Source: Bin87 sp965204685
GTDB lineage: Bacteria; Chloroflexota; Dehalococcoidia; Lucifugimonadales; UBA3495
Assembly (NCBI GenBank): GCA_965204685.1
Contig: OZ242004.1
Coordinates: forward strand, 3,720,001 to 3,784,000
Reading direction: 5' to 3'
Length of the DNA stretch: 64,000 bases
The translations under genes and the position numbers were made by a program. Below, one piece after another: positions 24,258-32,860 of the stretch. Under the pieces are notes generated by a model, which was not told the origin of the DNA, did not search any database, and saw only the letters and a list, made by a program, of their open reading frames with translations. Within the stretch, counting starts at the first letter, position 1. Each line of letters begins with the position of its first letter.

Positions 24258-24442
24258 GGTCTCACCTCCGGCAGGCGTGCCCGCTTGCGGCGGGCGGTGT
24301 TGCGATGCTGTTGTTGTGGTGAGTATAGATGGGGTCGGCGGCACCGGCAACGCTCCGGGGGAGCCACCGCTGCTTGTCCCAACGGTGGCGGTCTGATACA
24401 AGTGTCAACCGATGGCCTGCTCACACAAACTGGAGACAAGCA

Positions 24443-25234
24443 ATGACTAATCGTGAAGAATCCCGGCGTGAGGAACTCCGGCGCAAGGGCGACGAGATAC
24501 GGGAGCGACTGCAACACGGCACGTTTCCGGTGCGGGAACGTCCCCGGGCGACGGCCAGCATCCCCGGCCTGAGGAACTTTACCGGCGAGTCCATCTTTGG
24601 CGCGGTGTGGTCCCGGCCCGGCCTGGACATCCGCTACCGGATGCTGGCGACGCTGTCCGTCCTGACCTCGCTCCAGCGCCTTTCGCAGTTTCAGACCTAC
24701 GTCCACAGCGCGCTGAACCTGGGATTGGGGCCGGAGGAGATCCAGGAAGTGCCGATCCATTGCTCCCTCTACGCCGGGTTCCCCTCGGCGGTCAATTCCC
24801 TGGAGCTGGTGCACGAGGCCTTCCGTGCGCGCGGCATCGAGGCGCCGCAGACCGAGGTACCAGAGGTCAGCCTGGAGGAGATGGAGGCGCGGGGGCGCCA
24901 GCTTCGGGAGCAGCTCTTCGGCGCTGAAGGACAGGGAGGCTACAACAGCGCGTTGATGGAACTTGCGCCGGACCTGCGGGTGCTCACCTACCAGTACGGG
25001 TTCGGGGAGATCTTTTTCCGCCCGGGCCTGGACCTGAAATCCAGGGTGGTGTGCACCACGGCCGCGCTGACGGCACTGCGGGCCGATGGGCAGTTGCGGA
25101 ACTTCCTGCGGGCCGGCCCTCGGGTGGGCTTCTCCAACGAGGAAATCGTGGAAGTGTTGATCCAGACCGGCGGATACGCAGGCTACCCGGCGGCGCTGAA
25201 CGCCATATCCATAGCCGCCGAGGTCTGGAGCTGA
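24443..25234 (+). CDS. Tandem carboxymuconolactone decarboxylase-domain protein
   Basis: The 263-residue protein contains two copies of the CMD/AhpD-like helical domain. The first (about residues 40-125) has FGAVWSRPGLDIRYRMLATL and IQEVPIHCSLYAGFPSAVNSL; the second (about 150-260) has FGEIFFRPGLDLKSRVVCTT and IVEVLIQTGGYAGYPAALNAI. Gamma-carboxymuconolactone decarboxylase acts in the protocatechuate branch of the beta-ketoadipate pathway; other members are peroxidase-like. No C-x-x-C of AhpD is present, so the decarboxylase type is more likely. A highly charged N-terminal helix precedes the domains. GGAG is eight bases before the ATG. Neighbouring hydrolases would fit an aromatic-degradation unit. 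Confidence 0.88.
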   Translation: MTNREESRREELRRKGDEIRERLQHGTFPVRERPRATASIPGLRNFTGESIFGAVWSRPGLDIRYRMLATLSVLTSLQRLSQFQTYVHSALNLGLGPEEIQEVPIHCSLYAGFPSAVNSLELVHEAFRARGIEAPQTEVPEVSLEEMEARGRQLREQLFGAEGQGGYNSALMELAPDLRVLTYQYGFGEIFFRPGLDLKSRVVCTTAALTALRADGQLRNFLRAGPRVGFSNEEIVEVLIQTGGYAGYPAALNAISIAAEVWS

Positions 25235-25315
25235 CGCAACGGTAGGTCCGCCGACGTTGTTCCCCGCGACCCGCGCGACAATAGAATCTGTCTCATCACC
25301 GCTGGAGGGAGTGCC

Positions 25316-26125
25316 ATGGCCGCCGTTGATTACTCAGTGCTGGACAATCCCGAGACGTCAGCCCGATCTTTCCATCCTTTGCGGGGCTGGACCGACACAC
25401 CCCCGGGAGCGGTCGACTACGGGGTTGCCATGTCCGACGGGACCACGCTGTCGTGCCGTTTTTTCGCGGTGGGGCGGGAAAACCCCACCGTGCTGTTTTT
25501 CTACGGCGGCGGCGAGAACGTCGCCCGTTACGACGAGATCGCGCCGCACTATAATGGGGTCGGAGCAAACTTTTTCGTCGCCGACTACCGGGGCTTCGGC
25601 GCGTCCAGCGGGTCGCCGAGCTTCAACGCCATACTGTCGGACGCGCACGAGGTGCTGGACTGGTTGCAGGATGCGATGGGGACGCTGCGGTTCACGGGTC
25701 CGTTGTACGTCATGGGTCGCTCCATGGGTCGCCACTCCGCCGGCGAGCTTGCGATAACCGCTGGAGACCGGATCAACGGCGTCATCATCGAGAGCGGGCG
25801 GCCCAACCTGGGGCGCATTGCCCAGGGTTTGGCGCCGGAGGTGACGCAGGCGCTGGAGGACGACTACCAGGCCAAGTTCTTTGCCATCGACATTCCCGCG
25901 CTGGTGATCCACGGCCAGTGGGACGAATCGGCGCCGTTGGCCGACGCGGTGGACATGTTCAACAAACTGGAGACTGCCCACAAGCACCTGGAGATCATTC
26001 CCGGGGCAGGGCACAACGACCTGATGTACGTGGGATTCCAGCAGTACTTCACCGCCATCAGGGGCTTCATGGCGCGGTACGCAAATCCGGGCACAGCGAT
26101 TCCGCCCACAAACGACACTACCTAG
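25316..26125 (+). CDS. Alpha/beta hydrolase, S33/YqkD-like
   Basis: A 269-residue alpha/beta hydrolase without signal peptide. Signatures: VLFFYGGGENVARYDE as oxyanion strand, FFVADYRGFGASSGSPSF, the nucleophile in VMGRSMGRHSAGELA, the acid in IHGQWDESAPLADA, and the late His in IPGAGHNDLM. This set matches the serine aminopeptidase/acyl-esterase subgroup of cytosolic hydrolases with poorly known substrates. The residue after the nucleophile elbow is Arg rather than the more frequent Gly/Ser. CTGGAGGGAG stands just before the ATG. It lies 81 bases after the CMD gene on the same strand and converges on an MFS transporter. Confidence 0.86.
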   Translation: MAAVDYSVLDNPETSARSFHPLRGWTDTPPGAVDYGVAMSDGTTLSCRFFAVGRENPTVLFFYGGGENVARYDEIAPHYNGVGANFFVADYRGFGASSGSPSFNAILSDAHEVLDWLQDAMGTLRFTGPLYVMGRSMGRHSAGELAITAGDRINGVIIESGRPNLGRIAQGLAPEVTQALEDDYQAKFFAIDIPALVIHGQWDESAPLADAVDMFNKLETAHKHLEIIPGAGHNDLMYVGFQQYFTAIRGFMARYANPGTAIPPTNDTT

Positions 26126-26203
26126 TCGGAGAGCTCCGAAACCGCGCAGCGTTCATATCCGGTCAAGGGTTTGGGCGGCTTAACGGAGCCTAACCGGATT
26201 AGC

Positions 26204-27532
26204 CTATGCCGCTTCAACCGCCAGGGGAGCCTGTCGCTGCGGCCTTCGCGCCAGCGCCATCAGCACCATCCCCGAGGCTTGAGCCGCCGCGGAGAAGAGG
26301 ATCAGGATGGTGTAGCTACCCGTCAGGTCGTACACCACGGGCCCGATGATCTGCCCCACACCCAGGCCTCCGGCCTCGAAGGGACGCATTGCGCCGGCGA
26401 TGGCGCCGTAGGAGTTACGGCCGAAATAGTCCGCCAGCACCATGTACATCAGCACCTCCAGCGCGCTGTGGAACAGCCCCCAGAACACCCCGTAGGCGTA
26501 GGCCGCCGCCAGCGAGTTGACCTGCAGTAGCGCCAGCGTCGCCAACGCCGATACTCCCATGGCAGCCACGATGCACCATCGCGGCGTCAGTCTCCCCGCA
26601 ACCTGACCCCACACCAGGCTGCTCAACGCCAGGAACGTGCTGATGCTGAGCACGCCCGCCGCCTGCGGAGTGGTCAGTCCCGCAAACTCGTGCAGGTAGG
26701 GAACCAGGCTGAACCCCAAGCCGGAACTGCCGCTGACGTTCAGGAAAGCGACCACCGACACCATCCAGAATGCCTTGGTTCGCATCGCCTCGCGGGATGT
26801 CCAGCTTATCTCTTCGCCGGGGCGCGCCGCCGGCCCGTGGCCGGCCCGTGCTGACACGGGACTGCCTGGCTGTGCAGTCGCGACAGTCGCCCGAGCGCCG
26901 TCGGGCAGCATCCCGATGTCCTCCGGACGCCGGCGCATGATGACGATCATGGGGATGGTTACGAACAGGCTCAAAATCCCCATCAGCCGGAAGGCCATCC
27001 GCCAGTCGGCGAGCACCGTGATCACGGAAAACGCCTGGATGATCAGCGCGCCGCTGATGGGGCGATAGATGCCAGTCAGGGCCAGCGCAATGTTGCGGCG
27101 CCGGTTGAAGAAATTGACCGCCATCGTCCGCGGCACCACGCCGATGAGGAAGGGTTGACTAATGGCTCGCCCAATGATCGCAGCGATCATAAATTGCCAC
27201 GAGTTGGTCACTTCGGCGATTGCCAACATGGACAAGCCCAGGACAATCGCTCCGATGGGCATGAGCCATCGGGGACCGTACCGATCTGCCAGGCGTCCGG
27301 CAAAGGGGGCGAAGACACCCGATAGCGCCACGCCGCAGCTTGCAGCAAGGCCGATGTGAGTTCGGGCCCAACCGGTGTCGTCAATGATGTAGGTCTGCAC
27401 TCCTCCCAACACCACGCCGGCCGGCGCCGTTGCCACGAACGCCCCGGCGGCCGAGAGGCCGAGCACCAGCCAGCCGTAGTAGAAGGGTGTGTTGGGTCGC
27501 CAGTTGAGAAGAGCCGACAGAGAAGACGCCAT
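26204..27532 (-). CDS. MFS transporter
   Basis: A 442-residue major facilitator with about 12 hydrophobic spans. The loop after span 2 reads GRLADRYGPRW, the hallmark MFS motif A, and the opening FYYGWLVLGLSAAGAFVATAPAG is typical of the oxalate/formate antiporter and monocarboxylate branch. A cytoplasmic loop of charged and small residues lies mid-protein (after MRRRPEDIGMLPDG). It should import or export a small organic anion across the inner membrane. No clear ribosome-binding site precedes the ATG at 27532, so the start is less sure. A palindromic repeat lies in its upstream region. A second related transporter is at 58910. Confidence 0.88.
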   Translation of the reverse strand: MASSLSALLNWRPNTPFYYGWLVLGLSAAGAFVATAPAGVVLGGVQTYIIDDTGWARTHIGLAASCGVALSGVFAPFAGRLADRYGPRWLMPIGAIVLGLSMLAIAEVTNSWQFMIAAIIGRAISQPFLIGVVPRTMAVNFFNRRRNIALALTGIYRPISGALIIQAFSVITVLADWRMAFRLMGILSLFVTIPMIVIMRRRPEDIGMLPDGARATVATAQPGSPVSARAGHGPAARPGEEISWTSREAMRTKAFWMVSVVAFLNVSGSSGLGFSLVPYLHEFAGLTTPQAAGVLSISTFLALSSLVWGQVAGRLTPRWCIVAAMGVSALATLALLQVNSLAAAYAYGVFWGLFHSALEVLMYMVLADYFGRNSYGAIAGAMRPFEAGGLGVGQIIGPVVYDLTGSYTILILFSAAAQASGMVLMALARRPQRQAPLAVEAA

Positions 27533-27556
27533 GCGCAGGGCCTGTGCAAAGTCATT

Positions 27557-27644
27557 GTCAGAATCAGGATTTGCCGGATTTTGAGTTTTTCAGGATGCTC
27601 ATAAATCCTGAAAATCCTCTAACCTTGGTAATCCTGATTCTGAC
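27557..27644. repeat. Interspersed palindromic repeat, family B copy 2
   Basis: The left end GTCAGAATCAGGATTTGCCG and the right end (TTGGTAATCCTGATTCTGAC) are inverse copies, with further pairing of TTTTTCAGGAT and ATCCTGAAAA inside. It shares its end sequence with the copy at 15706-15815. It lies just upstream of the MFS start. Confidence 0.75.
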
Positions 27645-27746
27645 AGTTGCCGTCGGGATGGACTCTGCACCAGCCCAGAGGCCATGCGCCTGATACTCAT
27701 ACCAGACTGCCGCCATCGGTACCAGCGAATGTAGGTGGGAGTAGGG

Positions 27747-28802
27747 TTACTCCAACTGCCTCAGCCTGGGGTCCAGGGCGTCCCGCAGCCAGTCACCGAA
27801 CAGGTTCAGGGACAGCACCGTCATGAATATCGCCAGCCCCGGCAGCGTCGAAATCCACCAGGCGATTGCGATCCGATCCCGGCCCTCGGAAAGCATGGAC
27901 CCCCAGGCGGGCGTCGGCGGCGGCACGCCTGCGCCCAGGAAGCTCAGGGCGGCCTCCAGCAGGATGACCACACCCACCAGCAGAGTTGCCACCACAATCA
28001 CGCTGTTGGCTATGCCCGGAAGGATGTGGACAATCATGATGCGAATTGTCCCGGCCCCGGCCACGCGAGCCAATGCTACGTAGTCAGCAGTCTTGACGCG
28101 CAGCACCTCCCCCCGCGTCACGCGGGTGAAGAGTGGCCAGATTGCTATTGCCATTATCACGATGATCAGCTGGAAGGATGGTCCGAGGGCCACAACCAAT
28201 ACCAGGGCGACCAGGATCAGGGGGAGCGCAAGGATGATGTCCACCATGCGCATCACCGCCTCGTCGACCCACCCGCCGTGCCATCCGGCGGTCAGGCCGA
28301 GCACCGTGCCCATGGTGCCACCCACCGCCAGCGTCAGACCGGCCATCACCAGGGAAACGCGCGCGCCGTAAATGATCCGGGTGAACAGATCCCGCCCCAG
28401 GTGGTCGGTGCCGAGAATATAAAGTGTATCGATGCCTTCCCGGACAACCACGTCCAGTTTGTCGCCGATAACCGCGTTGGGGTCTATCTGCCTGGCATTG
28501 AATTCGGTGATCTGCGTTTTTTGCTTTTCGATGTCGCTGGGGCTGATTACCGCCACCACCTCTTTGGTTACTATCACGGGCGGCACCGGCTCGTACGCCC
28601 AGAACCCCGGTTGGAGACGGTGGTTCGGGTCCCCTACTTCAGGGTCGTACGGGGATATCCAGTCGGCGGTGATCCCAGCCACCACAACCAGTGTCAGGAT
28701 GAACACTGGAACAATCAGCACCGGGCGGCGCCAGCGCGAGATGGCCTTCAGCGCCCGCACGATGACGGGTTGGGTGGGGGAAAGAACTGTAGCGTTGGCC
28801 AT
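27747..28802 (-). CDS. ABC transporter permease, DppC/OppC type (module 1)
   Basis: A 351-residue inner-membrane permease of the peptide/nickel ABC family. The N-terminal OppC domain (VFILTLVVVAGITADWISPYDPE) is followed by an unusually long periplasmic loop (about residues 60-125), then LGTDHLGRDLFTRIIYGARVSL, the classic DppC marker. Five spans follow, with the coupling-loop region DYVALARVAGAGTIRIMIVHILP that contacts the ATPase. It ends with the family-typical LRDALDPRLRQ. GGAG is six bases before the ATG. It is the last gene of module 1 after the DppB-type permease. The matching ATPases are not in the window. Confidence 0.92.
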   Translation of the reverse strand: MANATVLSPTQPVIVRALKAISRWRRPVLIVPVFILTLVVVAGITADWISPYDPEVGDPNHRLQPGFWAYEPVPPVIVTKEVVAVISPSDIEKQKTQITEFNARQIDPNAVIGDKLDVVVREGIDTLYILGTDHLGRDLFTRIIYGARVSLVMAGLTLAVGGTMGTVLGLTAGWHGGWVDEAVMRMVDIILALPLILVALVLVVALGPSFQLIIVIMAIAIWPLFTRVTRGEVLRVKTADYVALARVAGAGTIRIMIVHILPGIANSVIVVATLLVGVVILLEAALSFLGAGVPPPTPAWGSMLSEGRDRIAIAWWISTLPGLAIFMTVLSLNLFGDWLRDALDPRLRQLE

Positions 28803-28885
28803 TGGCTTCTCCAGACCTTATATGGAAACTTGGATCCCCGATGCGTCTGGCAGCCGCCGGACTCGATGAGGAAGGGTCCGTTCTC

Positions 28886-29806
28886 CTACAGGTATCGGAT
28901 CCTGGGGTCGATGTAAGCGTAGAGGATGTCAACCAGCAACGCGATGAAAACATACCCCAACGTGAACATGATGGTCAGTCCCTGGATCAGCGGGTAGTCC
29001 GACGACCAGAGGGCCTGAACTGCCAGCTGGCCCATTCCAGGCCACGCGAACACCAGCTCGGTGGTGATGGAGCCGGTAAGGATAGCCGGCATGGACACGC
29101 CGGCCAGGGTCAATGGCGGTATCAGGGCATTGCGAAATGCGTGCTTCCAGATGATCGCCCGGCCGGGCAACCCTTTTGCCCGGGCCAGTTTGATGTATTC
29201 CGTGTCCAGCGTGTCCAGCATGGCCGAGCGCATCAACCGCAGGCTGCCAGCCAGGAACCCGCCCCATGCCAGGGTGATTGTTGGAAGTACGAAGCTGTTC
29301 CAGTCCTGCCTTCCGGAAGGTGGGACCCACCCCAGGTACACGGCAAAGAAGAAAATGAACATGATGCCAAGCCAGAAAGATGGCGCCGCCTGCCCAATCA
29401 AGGCCACGGCCCTCCCGACCTGGTCCAGAACGCTGCCCCGCATCACTGCCGACATCACGCCGAGAGGTATCCCGACAATGAGCGCGAGCAGGAAGGCGGC
29501 CCCGCCCAGCTGGAGGGTCGCCGGGATTTTCTCTGCGACCACTTCCAGCACCGGTCGGCGCTGGCTGATTGACTCGCCGAAATCACCGCGCAGCACCCCG
29601 CCCATGAAAATCGCGTACTGGTGGTACAGGGGCTTATCCAGCCCCAACTCCTCTCCCAGCAGCTCCCATTGCTCCTGGGTGGCATGATCGTCCAGGAGCA
29701 GTGATCTTGGGTCACCGCCCACTCGCGCCATGACGAAGATGATCATCGACACCGCGAGGAGCGTGATTATCATCAGGAAAAATCGGCGTACCAAAAACCG
29801 TTGCAT
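28886..29806 (-). CDS. ABC transporter permease, DppB/OppB type (module 1)
   Basis: A 306-residue permease with six spans. The N-terminus FLVRRFFLMIITLLAVSMIIF and the loop LDKPLYHQYAIFMGGVLRGDFGESI are typical of DppB. The ATPase-contact region reads YIKLARAKGLPGRAIIWKHAFRNALIPPL, with the EAA-like Gly, and the end is YAYIDPRIRYL. It pairs with the DppC-type protein 83 bases downstream and takes cargo from the lipoprotein coded at 30335. The ribosome-binding site is weak. A small membrane protein gene stands between this gene and the binding-protein gene, which is unusual for the family. Confidence 0.92.
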   Translation of the reverse strand: MQRFLVRRFFLMIITLLAVSMIIFVMARVGGDPRSLLLDDHATQEQWELLGEELGLDKPLYHQYAIFMGGVLRGDFGESISQRRPVLEVVAEKIPATLQLGGAAFLLALIVGIPLGVMSAVMRGSVLDQVGRAVALIGQAAPSFWLGIMFIFFFAVYLGWVPPSGRQDWNSFVLPTITLAWGGFLAGSLRLMRSAMLDTLDTEYIKLARAKGLPGRAIIWKHAFRNALIPPLTLAGVSMPAILTGSITTELVFAWPGMGQLAVQALWSSDYPLIQGLTIMFTLGYVFIALLVDILYAYIDPRIRYL

Positions 29807-29849
29807 ATCAAGGTCCCAGCATCAGGTGTTCAGAGCATTCAACTCGATC

Positions 29850-30284
29850 TTATCGCCTGAAGGTGACGATTTCTCTCACTACGCCAAGCAGCAAGGTTCC
29901 CGCGTTGGCTGCCACGGCTGCGCCCAACGCCGCGTAGGAGAAGGCGTTAATGGGCGGCTCAGAGCAGCACTTGATTTCTCGATTCAGCGCGAATTCGTAC
30001 CCCATCCAAGACCCGACAATTCCGCCCCCGATACCGGCAGATCCAATCAGCAAGAGCACCGGCAACGAATTGCCGTCCAGGCGCAGCCACGTCAGCGAGC
30101 CGCCCAGCCCGGCCCCAACTGCCGCGCCCGCCAGGAACATCAAGTCCCGAAGCAGCTTGGACGAGGTGTCGGTGAAGAAATAATACAGGCCCCACGCGAC
30201 CCACACACCCACATAGCTGAGCACGAGGGCTATAAGAAATCCAAGCCCTGCGCGCCCAGCGATGGTGAGTATGCTTGCCGTCAA
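29850..30284 (-). CDS. Small hypothetical membrane protein within module 1
   Basis: I do not recognise this 144-residue protein. It has four hydrophobic spans: GRAGLGFLIALVLSYVGVWV, DLMFLAGAAVGAGLGGSL, LPVLLLIGSAGIGGGIVGSW and ALGAAVAANAGTLLLGVV, with a short loop holding CCSEPP between the last two. The only start that keeps the first span is a TTG at 30284, without a clear ribosome-binding site. It lies between the binding lipoprotein and the permease genes of an ABC importer, so it may be cotranscribed and act with it, or it may be an unrelated insertion. Confidence 0.55.
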   Translation of the reverse strand: MTASILTIAGRAGLGFLIALVLSYVGVWVAWGLYYFFTDTSSKLLRDLMFLAGAAVGAGLGGSLTWLRLDGNSLPVLLLIGSAGIGGGIVGSWMGYEFALNREIKCCSEPPINAFSYAALGAAVAANAGTLLLGVVREIVTFRR

Positions 30285-30334
30285 GCTAACTTACGGCCGG
30301 AGCCATCCGGATACTCCTTGACGCCCTCCTGACC

Positions 30335-32221
30335 TTACTGATCAGTGAGGTTGGGAGCGTACTCGAACCCGGTCAGGTCCCGCGTTTCGGCGTAGTTCAG
30401 GTGATCGTTCCAGGGGGCCGTGTCCCCGTTCACGGCAAAGACCTGGTTCTGGGCATAGAGGCCGACGCTGAGGGCATTGTCGTACACGAACTTCGCAGCC
30501 TCAACCATGATCTCGTACCGCGCGGCGTCGTCAACGGTGCCCTGGGCTTCGTTCATATAATCGGTAAGGATCGGATGGTCCATACCGAAGTTCCAAGCGC
30601 TCTCGTGGTTGAAAGCGGTGGACCAGCGGTCCAGAGGATCAACCGCCACGTGGGTGTGCTGGTACGCCTGGTTGTAGGTGCGGGTCACGATGCCCGGGCG
30701 GAAGGTCTTGTAGGGCAGGTTCTGCTGGTTGGCCTTGACGCCGATCTGGTCCCACATCTGGGCGATAGCGGAAGTCACTTCCAGGTAATTCGAGCCGCCC
30801 AGAGGCGTCAAGGTAATCTCGAACCCGTCGGGATAGCCGGCCTCGGCCAGCAACTGCCTGGATTTCTCCGGATTGTACTCCCACTGACGGTACTCCGCCG
30901 GCAGCTTGTCCAGGTGGAACGCCCACGCCGGCAGGGAGTCCGGGATGGCCTCGCTGCTCAGCAGCGTGTCAGAGATCAACTGGCGGTCAATGGCGATGGA
31001 CAGGGCGGTCCGCACCTTGGCGGCGTTCTGCCATTCCTCGGATGCGGGGTCCGGGTTGCCGGAAATCCAGGGCAGAGAAGGATCGAAGCCGGGGACTCTC
31101 TCTTCATGTTCCGGCGTACGCGAACCGTCAGGGTTCACTCCCACGTAGTAGTTGCCGTAGAAAGCCATGCTCACGCCGCTGCCGCCGGCTATCCTGACGA
31201 AGTCGGTGCCCGGGTGGTCCGCCACTGCGGCGATGGAGTCCAGGTTCATTTCCATCGCGGTGAGGCCGTCGGTGAGGAAGTTGGCCACGCGGGTGGACTC
31301 CTCGGGAATGTGCAGCCACCTCAGTTCGGCAAACTCGGGCGTCTTGCGCCAGTGGTCTTCCACCGCTTCCCACCGGGTGAACTGATCGCTCTGGTGCTCG
31401 GCAAATGACCAGGGGCTGGTGCCGGCGATGTTCCGGCTGGCCTCGTCGACGCCCACCTCTTCGAGTTGCGCCTTGCTGATGATGTTGACGTGGGGGCGAG
31501 CCAGCAGGCCCAGGGTGTCGTACTGCGGCGTCCCGGTGTTCACCTCGATGGTGTACTTGTCGATAGCCTTGGCCCGCCCTTCATCGATGACGCCGGTAAC
31601 AACGGTACCCTCCTTGACGTCTCCGCCAAGGCCCCAGATCCGGCGGATATGGGTGTTAAACGCCACCCGGGAGCTTTCGCCGCCGCTGATCATCAAGCTC
31701 CAGAGGACACCTTCGGCATCCAGTTCCCCGTAACCCTTATGGAACTGGGCACCTTCTGCCAACCGGAACGTCCAGGTGACGCCGTCCGGAGCAACGCTCC
31801 ATTCCCGGAACAGCCAGGGAACAATTTCCTTGTCTTCATTCATGTAAAGCAGGGTCTCGGCGGTGGTGTAGCCGTTATGGTGATACCCGGCTCCCTCCGT
31901 GACCGTCGGGAAAACGTGGAACGGGGCGACGAGAGGCAGTCCGAAGGTCAAAGTCCCTCTGGGCGCCATCACATCAGAGGCTTGCGGCACAGCCGTCGCT
32001 TCGGGAACGGCGGTGGCCGCGGCGCTGGGCTGCCCTGAACTCGTGGCGGGAGTGCTTTCTGCCGCAGCCGCAGCGGGTACCGCGGTTGCTTCTGCCGCTG
32101 GCGCCGCCGGGGCAGCGGCGGGCGCTTCCTGTGCCGTTCCGCAGGCTACCGCAACGATCAGGGCGATAGCCAATGGAGCAACGGCGAGTAATCGGCCTAA
32201 TGGGAGCCGTTGGTGCCTCAT
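30335..32221 (-). CDS. ABC substrate-binding lipoprotein, peptide/nickel family (module 1)
   Basis: A 628-residue family-5 solute-binding protein. The signal peptide ends in the lipobox VAVAC, so the mature protein is tethered by lipid at a Cys; an Ala/Pro/Thr-rich linker of about 60 residues follows. The binding domain contains ETLLYMNEDKEIVPWLFREW, APDGVTWTFRLAEGAQFHKG and ALSIAIDRQLISDTLLSSEA, all typical of oligopeptide, dipeptide or nickel binders. GGAGG stands before the ATG at 32221; a longer frame upstream is not supported. It leads module 1. Ligand not predictable; in marine Chloroflexota such binders often take peptides or small organics. Confidence 0.92.
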   Translation of the reverse strand: MRHQRLPLGRLLAVAPLAIALIVAVACGTAQEAPAAAPAAPAAEATAVPAAAAAESTPATSSGQPSAAATAVPEATAVPQASDVMAPRGTLTFGLPLVAPFHVFPTVTEGAGYHHNGYTTAETLLYMNEDKEIVPWLFREWSVAPDGVTWTFRLAEGAQFHKGYGELDAEGVLWSLMISGGESSRVAFNTHIRRIWGLGGDVKEGTVVTGVIDEGRAKAIDKYTIEVNTGTPQYDTLGLLARPHVNIISKAQLEEVGVDEASRNIAGTSPWSFAEHQSDQFTRWEAVEDHWRKTPEFAELRWLHIPEESTRVANFLTDGLTAMEMNLDSIAAVADHPGTDFVRIAGGSGVSMAFYGNYYVGVNPDGSRTPEHEERVPGFDPSLPWISGNPDPASEEWQNAAKVRTALSIAIDRQLISDTLLSSEAIPDSLPAWAFHLDKLPAEYRQWEYNPEKSRQLLAEAGYPDGFEITLTPLGGSNYLEVTSAIAQMWDQIGVKANQQNLPYKTFRPGIVTRTYNQAYQHTHVAVDPLDRWSTAFNHESAWNFGMDHPILTDYMNEAQGTVDDAARYEIMVEAAKFVYDNALSVGLYAQNQVFAVNGDTAPWNDHLNYAETRDLTGFEYAPNLTDQ

Positions 32222-32470
32222 ATCAGAACCTCCGAATTGCTGGAAAATAGGGCAGGTCACGATGCCATGTCGCAGTTCATCGCCTCTTGATCAATGCCTG
32301 TGCCGTCGTAATCCCGTCGGCATTGACAAGAGTTGGCTCTATGCCAGGCGACCCCGCGAAGCATTTGGACTGCCCTGAAAAGGTCAACGTAAAATAGACT
32401 GCCATCGGCTGCGAGTCAATAGGAAATGCCGGTTCACGCGTACCCATTTTGCAGAGGAGGAACAATTTGC

Positions 32471-32536
32471 ATGGATGAACAGGATGGCATGAGTTGGATG
32501 ATGGAAACCAGTTCGCCTTCGGAAACCATCCCATAG
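32471..32536 (+). CDS. Possible 21-residue small ORF
   Basis: An ATG at 32471 follows GAGGAGG (32454-32460) by ten bases and opens a 21-codon frame ending in TAG. The peptide starts MDEQDGMSWMMETSS and is acidic and rich in Met. There is a TAAAAT about 75 bases upstream that might be a -10 element. No homology is known to me. The strong ribosome-binding site is the only real support. Confidence 0.25.
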   Translation: MDEQDGMSWMMETSSPSETIP

Positions 32537-32818
32537 CCGCAAGATGAATGCTCCCTTTCCGCCATTGGGTCGCTGCTGCCCGCTTCGACCCGGAACCGCT
32601 ATAGAGCAGCGCATCAGTCCAATCTTGTCCATCCGGTGCATCCCTGCAAATTTCCCGATCTCGCCAAACTGGGTACGCGTGAGAGACTGCTCAGCAAGCA
32701 AGCCCTTTTCAAGGTCTTGGAAAAGTACGAACACGATGGCCTGGCGGCGGATGGGGATGACCGGTCTGCTGTCATTACTCGTGGCGTCCAACCGCTCGGT
32801 GCTGCCTGATCTGTGTCA

Positions 32819-32824
32819 TATAAT
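32819..32824 (+). promoter_or_regulatory. -10 promoter element of the leucine dehydrogenase gene
   Basis: A perfect TATAAT stands 37 bases before the ATG. No consensus -35 is visible at 17 bases, so an activator or another sigma factor may be needed. Confidence 0.4.
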
Positions 32825-32860
32825 TAACTTAGCGAAGCATATTCGCAGGAGGTGGAAGCC

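Larger units (their letters stand above)
32222..32860. other. Long divergent intergenic region
   Basis: About 640 bases lie between the divergent binding-protein and leucine-dehydrogenase genes. Frames of 100-135 codons can be drawn on both strands, but their products show only low-complexity basic sequence and no start signals, so I do not call them genes. The stretch does hold one small ORF with a strong ribosome-binding site (32471) and a -10 element for the dehydrogenase (32819). The rest may be decayed coding DNA. Confidence 0.5.

Noticed and set aside
32384..32791. 135-codon open frame on the minus strand in the 640-base gap
   Set aside because: No start signal, no family features, and composition like random translation; the opposite strand has an equally long meaningless frame.
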